Shown piece by piece: positions 59,517 to 64,000 of a stretch of 64,000 nucleotides of DNA (its first letter is position 1; every line of letters starts with the position of its first letter). A program made the translations under genes and the position numbers. Origin of the DNA: Paragonimus westermani (taxonomy: Eukaryota > Platyhelminthes > Trematoda > Plagiorchiida > Troglotrematidae); NCBI GenBank assembly GCA_008508345.1, contig QNGE01000872.1:1-64000 (forward strand). Reading direction: 5' to 3'. The notes under the pieces were generated by a model that saw nothing but the letters and a program-made list of their open reading frames with translations, was not told the origin of the DNA and did no database searches.

Positions 59517-59596
59517 GGCTTCGGCTGGATTCGAACCAGCGACAGACACAGCATGCCTCAACGCGGCAACCGCTCTACCAGCTGAGCTACGAAACC
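59517..59596 (-). tRNA. tRNA-like sequence, pseudo-tRNA or SINE head
   Basis: 80 nt. The acceptor stem GGTTTCG/CGAAGCC pairs at 7 positions (one G-T). The A box TAGCTCAGCTGG and B box GGTTCGAATCC match consensus. The D stem (GCTC/GAGC) and T stem (GCTGG/CCAGC) are perfect. The anticodon arm is irregular: the best fold TTGCC/GGCAT gives loop GCGTTGA without the usual T before the anticodon, an unpaired end and a long variable stretch. So a functional tRNA is doubtful, and no isotype is assigned. Confidence 0.6.
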
Positions 59597-60509
59597 ACAC
59601 CGGGAGCTCGGAAATTTCACACTTGGACTCTGTTACCCATACATTTGGGTATCATCTAGGTCCCCTTATATTAAGGGGCGTCTCCATTCATCCTAGGGTA
59701 CCAAGGTCGATCAGTTCTGCTAATTTAAGCGTCACTGTAGCTGCACGTCAACTAGTAACTACATCTCCAAGCTAACACGTATGGTATTCGCGTCTTTCTT
59801 TAAGAGAGCATTTGTGACCTGGTTTCGACTAAGCATTGTGTAGTTGCATTGTACGTCCGTTAAATTACCTGCCTCAGACACCTCAGCAACAGTACGTTAC
59901 TCTCTCCTTTATTGAGCAGTTGTATTTTTTGAGTTCATTCGACACGGATGTCTCTTGTGGGTTTGCTACATCTAGTTTCTTCGTAAAAGTCAACAGACCT
60001 CAGAAGATAGACGTTGGAGATCACGTTATCACGACTAAATTTCAGTTCCAGATCTGTGGAAGAGACGTCCAACCAGAAATCACTTCTGTTGGATAGTGTT
60101 AGGGAATCCATTTTTTTCTCTCTCCAAAAGCGCCTTCTCTCTCGAGGAAACCATTTTACCCAATGAGAATGGGCGGAAACGCCGTGAACAGTCGAGAAGT
60201 AACCTTCGCTGCTTTTTCACCCGTTCGATGCTCATTGGTGGCTTAGTGAGCTTAACTATTAATTTTGGTAACTGCTCGTCGATTTTCTGATTCCAGAAAG
60301 TCTGTAGGTCACTACGCGCCATATAATGTAACTTCCTCCTCGTCACACACGTTGTTGAAGCGCAAAAAAGTTGCTTTTTGCACCCGTCTCTTGGTTTGTT
60401 CTGGGATCACTTAACGGAGACAATCGCGTTATTCTCGGGACCAAGATTTTCCGTGCTACTCATTACGAATAGGAGAATCCGATTCCTATCAACCGCATTA
60501 CTATGCCAT
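59597..60509. other. No recognisable gene
   Basis: Probably includes the 5' LTR or leader of the element at 60.5 kb, but no matching 3' LTR was found. Frames at 60080-60346 and 60378-60665 are not identifiable beyond the gag start. Confidence 0.35.
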
Positions 60510-60669
60510 GGACGAACCAGCCTATTCTTTCGAGAGTTTACACCATTTGGCGGCGGAAGAATTTACGATGCCACCCGAGTTCGAGCAAATTCAAACCCTC
60601 CTTCGACAGCAGCAGAAGCACAGTTAAAACTGATTGAAACACTGACACAGAAGCTGAGTTTCTAACAAT

Positions 60670-61057
60670 CAAATCTACAAAAATCTTTTGTCGTTTCATT
60701 CACGAAATACGCCGCGGCTTGGACTTCGTCTACCTCTACGTAGACGACATACTAACGGTTAGATCTTCAGAAAAAGATCTGCAACACCTTCGTTTCCTGT
60801 TCGCTAGTTCAGCTCAACACAGGATACCTATCAATTCAGTTAAGCACTAACTCGGAAAAACTAGTATGCAACTTTTCAGCCACGTTATTTCCGCTTCTGG
60901 TACACGAGCTTTGATAACTAAGTTGGGCGTTGTCACTGACTTTCCTGAGCGAACATCTTTCAAACAGCTGCGACTTTTCGCCGGTCCTGTGAATTACTAC
61001 GGCTGGCTTACCCCTTATTACGCGCAACTACTTCAGCCTTTCATAGACTCGCTCTGA
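60670..61057 (+). pseudogene. RT palm and thumb fragment
   Basis: YVDD is present in VYLYVDDILTVRSSEKD. A TAA near 60848 separates it from the thumb segment (TSMQLFSHVISASGTRAL; RTSFKQLRLFAGPVNYYG). It is joined upstream to gag sequence, showing the internal deletion. Confidence 0.75.
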
Positions 61058-61445
61058 GGCGGCACACCTAAATTCAATTTTACAGACGTAACACGCACCA
61101 CTTTTGTTGACCGAAAAAATTCCATCTGTAATGTCGCTCTTCTAGTTCATCCAGGTCCTAATTTCCCTTTTTACTTATGTCTTGAGAGCAGCTGTTGGTT
61201 TTGTATTACAACAGTTCGTCCACGACCAGTGACAACCCACGGATTTTTTCTCCAAACGGTTCCTGTCTGCCATATCACGGTATAGCACACTTGGGGGAGA
61301 ACTGTTTGATATATACCTAGGCATCCGCCATTTCTGTCATGCAGTTGAGAATCGTCCTTTCGCCGTGTTTGCGGACCACAAGCTTTTGGTGTATGTACTT
61401 CGTCCCTCATTAGACGTGCTCTCAGGGAGATCAGACACCTAGATA

Positions 61446-61898
61446 ATGTTTAGCAGTTTACTTGCGAAGTGCGTCATGTTTCAGGTGCCTTCAGCCCTGT
61501 CGCTGACGCTCTTTCGGGCGTCAACGCCACCTCGATCACGCATGCTTCAATCTATCTTAACGACCGAAGTGCGACGACCTGATTTTCAATTGTCCTTACA
61601 GCGCTACTCTATGAAGCTGTACGCCATTCCTTTGACTAATGCAGGTGGAATCATCCTTTATGACATGACTACAGGTATTCCGAGACTTGTAGTTCCACTC
61701 ACCTACAGGGGCGCTTTCTTCAACCAGCTTTGCAGCCTTCCGCATCCTGGTATTCGTGTCACCATTGGGCGAGTAGCAGACCAAATTGTTCGGCCTAAGG
61801 TTAACGCCAACTTTCGTAGTTCAGCACGCGCTTGCCGACAGTGTCAACATTTCGAGGTGCAAAGACACACAGGCCTGATTTCTTATCGCAGTCTATGA
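61446..61898 (+). pseudogene. RNase H end and integrase zinc-binding domain
   Basis: An RHVSGAFSPVADALSGV segment (end of RNase H) lies in one frame near 61470-61530. The integrase HHCC domain follows in the 150-codon frame: LPHPGIRVTIGRVADQIVRP with two His, then RSSARACRQCQHFEVQR with two Cys. The stop is at 61896-61898. Confidence 0.7.
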
Positions 61899-62139
61899 AG
61901 TGCCAAGTTTTCGCACGTCCACTTGGATCCGGATGGACCTGTTCCACTTTCGCACGGCTGCGTTTACGTATTAGCTTGTGTCGACCGCTTTTCCAGATAG
62001 CCGGTTGCCATCCCACTGTAAAGCTGCCCCTCATGGACTCTAGTGAATGCCATTTCGGAACGTTGGGTGGACAACTACTTATACCTCAGCCATTACGAAG
62101 GATCGCGTTTTACATTTCGAATGATGATCACTCGAAACT

Positions 62140-62860
62140 ATGGTGAATTTTCTTGAATACCGCCGCATTTGTACCACAGCATACAATCCATCCTCGAATG
62201 GTTTTGTAAAAAGTTTCCATAGGCACTTTAAAGCTTCGTTTTGTGCTACCACTAATCCGGCAGGGAGTGAAGCTCTTCCTTTTGTACTTCTAGAGATCCA
62301 AAACACAAGGAGGGCGGATCACCAGTGCACTTCGGCAGAATTGGTCTATGGCTGTACTTTGCGTCCACCTGGCAAATTCCTTTGACTTCTCCCTCCAACG
62401 ATCTTTGCTTCCAAGTTATCTTATCATATGCGGCGAATTCAGCCAACATTTTCCCCGTGAACAAAGTGGGCCAATGCGAATGCACAAGGATTTGGCCTCC
62501 TGTTTGCATGTACTCGTCCGTTGCGACGATGTACAAACAACTCACTCGGGTTCTTTCAAGGTTCTTCGTCGAACGTCAAAGCACTTCACGGTCGATCGTC
62601 CTGGTCGTCATGACACCGTTTATACCGATCATCTCAAGGTTGCCTATATAGGCAGCGATTCTGTCCGAGCTACTTTACGGCCAGTACTGACAACCCCCGT
62701 CTCTACAACGTCTCACTCGCCAGACCCTTCCACACCACCTGCCTCGCGCCACAGGTGCTTAAATCTCCGTCCACTTCCCCGCACGCTTTACAAAGGTTGT
62801 TTACTTCGTGTAACCTTTCCCCCAGTAAACTTCCTATTTAAGAAATTCCAAAAAAAATGA
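62140..62860 (+). pseudogene. Integrase core end and C-terminal domain
   Basis: 62140-62385 reads ICTTAYNPSSNGFVKSFHRH: the position of the catalytic Glu (G-VE-FHR in relatives) reads VK, so the Glu is lost. 62348-62860 holds a C-terminal domain (HSGSFKVLRRTSKHFTVDRP, then TVYTDHLKVAYIG) and a Pro/Thr/Ser-rich tail. Confidence 0.65.
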
Positions 62861-64000
62861 AACAAGAAGACAAAAACAGAAGATTTCATACAGTAACACA
62901 CGCCGTTCACTTACCCTTGGAGGGTTACATAGGGAGCCTGTATATGATTTTGGCTCGCCAGGTATTTATTACCCTTTTAAGTGACAGGTTGCGTGCAAGT
63001 TACGGTGGAGGGAGAGCGCACTCTCATCTGTCGTTACAGCAGTGGGGAAAACCTACTTCTCTTCTTCTTCTGGAACCTTGGTAAGCTGGGTATCCCACCC
63101 CGACACCACCACCCTTGGGACGCACGAATGTTTCGAGGGTATTGCAAACGGACTGGCCCCTATTCACTACTGCCAACAGTCTTCAGCATGCCATACGTAG
63201 CGCCCACCCACTCTGAGCACTTCACGGTAACGTGAGTGTTTCCAACTCTCTAGTATTTTGTTTTGTCAAAGACTTTGAGGCTTGTGGCCTTCTTGGAAAG
63301 ACCTCTGTAGAGACATTCTCGGTTTGCTACTTATTCCAGCTGCTTTCCTGTTTATTTCGTCTACTGACATTGTTGATAATGTTGAGTTGTGTATCTGTGC
63401 ATTCTCGTTTGTCCAGCCATCTAAGGTCATGCGAATTTCCCTCGCTTGTTTGCTACTCATTTTCCCAGCCTGCTTGCAATATATGCCGTTGTCCAGTATT
63501 CGATTTCCTGATTTAACTATTACGAAGATTAGACACGATCTTGAACATAGGAGCGTTCCAGTTCTCCACATTTTCACAAACAATGTGGCTGCATTCCACT
63601 GCTCATTACCCGCAATGTACACCGCATCCTTACTGCTGGGACTGGTGTGAATCGGTATCGTATACTGCGCTACCCAATCGGGAAAAAATCGGAACGGGTA
63701 TCTGAGTGACACTAGGCAGTCTCAATTTATTGGAAAAACAACACTGTTTTATAGATGAGCAACGGTATTTACGACTGCTTCAGGCATTTGCGATAGGCAT
63801 TCTGGCGTTTTCGATTAACCAGTTTGTTGCTCAGTTGTTCCACGAATTTGCACTGAGCAACCCGGTTGTTTGTAACACGCATTCGACAGCGACTGGTCGC
63901 CGCTTATGATTGCTTGGTGCAGGTTTGGCCACAAGTCCGTCTGTAGCAGTTTGTGTGCGAACACAGATTGGTTGAACCCTCTCCATTTGAGAAACCGCTC
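62861..64000. other. No recognisable gene
   Basis: A 148-codon minus frame (63712-63266) and a 122-codon plus frame (63282-63650) overlap. Neither has a domain that I recognise. The minus frame has a soluble, ordinary composition and could be an element-derived ORF. Confidence 0.35.

Larger units (their letters stand above)
60510..62860 (+). mobile_element. Ty3/gypsy element, internally deleted, plus strand
   Basis: A gag start at about 60508 (MDEPAYSFESLHHLAAEEF; then PPEFEQIQTLLRQQQ) runs after a frame change into LIETLTQKLSF and almost directly into the RT palm at about 60690 (HEIRRGLDFVYLYVDDILTV). The rest of gag, protease and the RT fingers are missing. Downstream: RT thumb (FKQLRLFAGPVNYYGWLTPY), traces of RNase H, integrase zinc domain (LPHPGIRVTIGRVADQIVRP, ACRQCQHFEVQRHTG), part of the core (ICTTAYNPSSNGFVKSFHRH) and a C-terminal domain. 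The style is CsRn1-like. Many stops and frameshifts. Confidence 0.78.

Noticed and set aside
63266..63712. 148-codon minus-strand frame
   Set aside because: No motif, no splice context and an overlapping plus frame of similar length; not enough to call a gene.
1..64000. CRISPR arrays, bacterial operons, phage genes
   Set aside because: No regularly spaced repeats or prokaryotic gene layout; the window is eukaryotic.

Overview
The window is nuclear DNA of a metazoan, most likely a digenean trematode (fluke). The evidence is two spliced host genes with animal-type proteins, about 45% G+C by eye, and a dense load of retroelements typical of flukes: RTE-clade and CR1-clade LINEs, Penelope-like elements with a GIY-YIG endonuclease, and Ty3/gypsy elements, one carrying the CHCC gag motif of the CsRn1 group. 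Species cannot be fixed from sequence reading alone.

Two host genes could be reconstructed exon by exon, both on the + strand. (1) Mitochondrial ClpP peptidase, four exons, 25629-30516, 251 aa, with the Ser-His-Asp triad intact and two very short introns (45 and 37 bp) followed by a 4.05-kb intron full of LINE debris. (2) Parvin, five exons, 38375-47802, 367 aa, two calponin-homology domains, the adhesion adaptor that works with ILK and PINCH. In both, exon phases agree and the joined length is a multiple of three.

Layout: 1-430 AT microsatellite; 1.4-5.0 kb a decayed CR1-like LINE (+); 5.3-5.5 kb second microsatellite; 7.8-8.9 kb an internally deleted Penelope-like element (-); 9.9-12.9 kb a second CR1-like LINE (-); 14.35-17.6 kb a CsRn1-like Ty3/gypsy gag-pol (-); 19.6-24.1 kb a full-length Ty3/gypsy element (+) with almost identical LTRs but a pol full of stops; 24.2-25.3 kb a diverged direct repeat; 25.6-30.5 kb ClpP; 31-36.4 kb nested RTE, Penelope and LINE fragments; 38.4-47.8 kb parvin; 48.5-53.7 kb a long RTE-clade LINE (-), part of which is duplicated in tandem around a single N; 54.2-58.2 kb no recognisable gene; 58.3-59.6 kb two tRNA-like elements; 60.5-62.9 kb an internally deleted Ty3/gypsy element (+); the rest unrecognised.

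The host genes are functionally unrelated (mitochondrial proteolysis and cell adhesion). Most other sequence is transposon remains. I found no convincing new biological system. The items most worth a check are the mini-introns in ClpP, the mismatch between young LTRs and a decayed interior at 19.6-24.1 kb, a 186-bp near-palindrome built from Penelope-type terminal sequence, a probable assembly overlap at the N, and an unidentified protein-like repeat on the minus strand at 0.84 and 6.7 kb.
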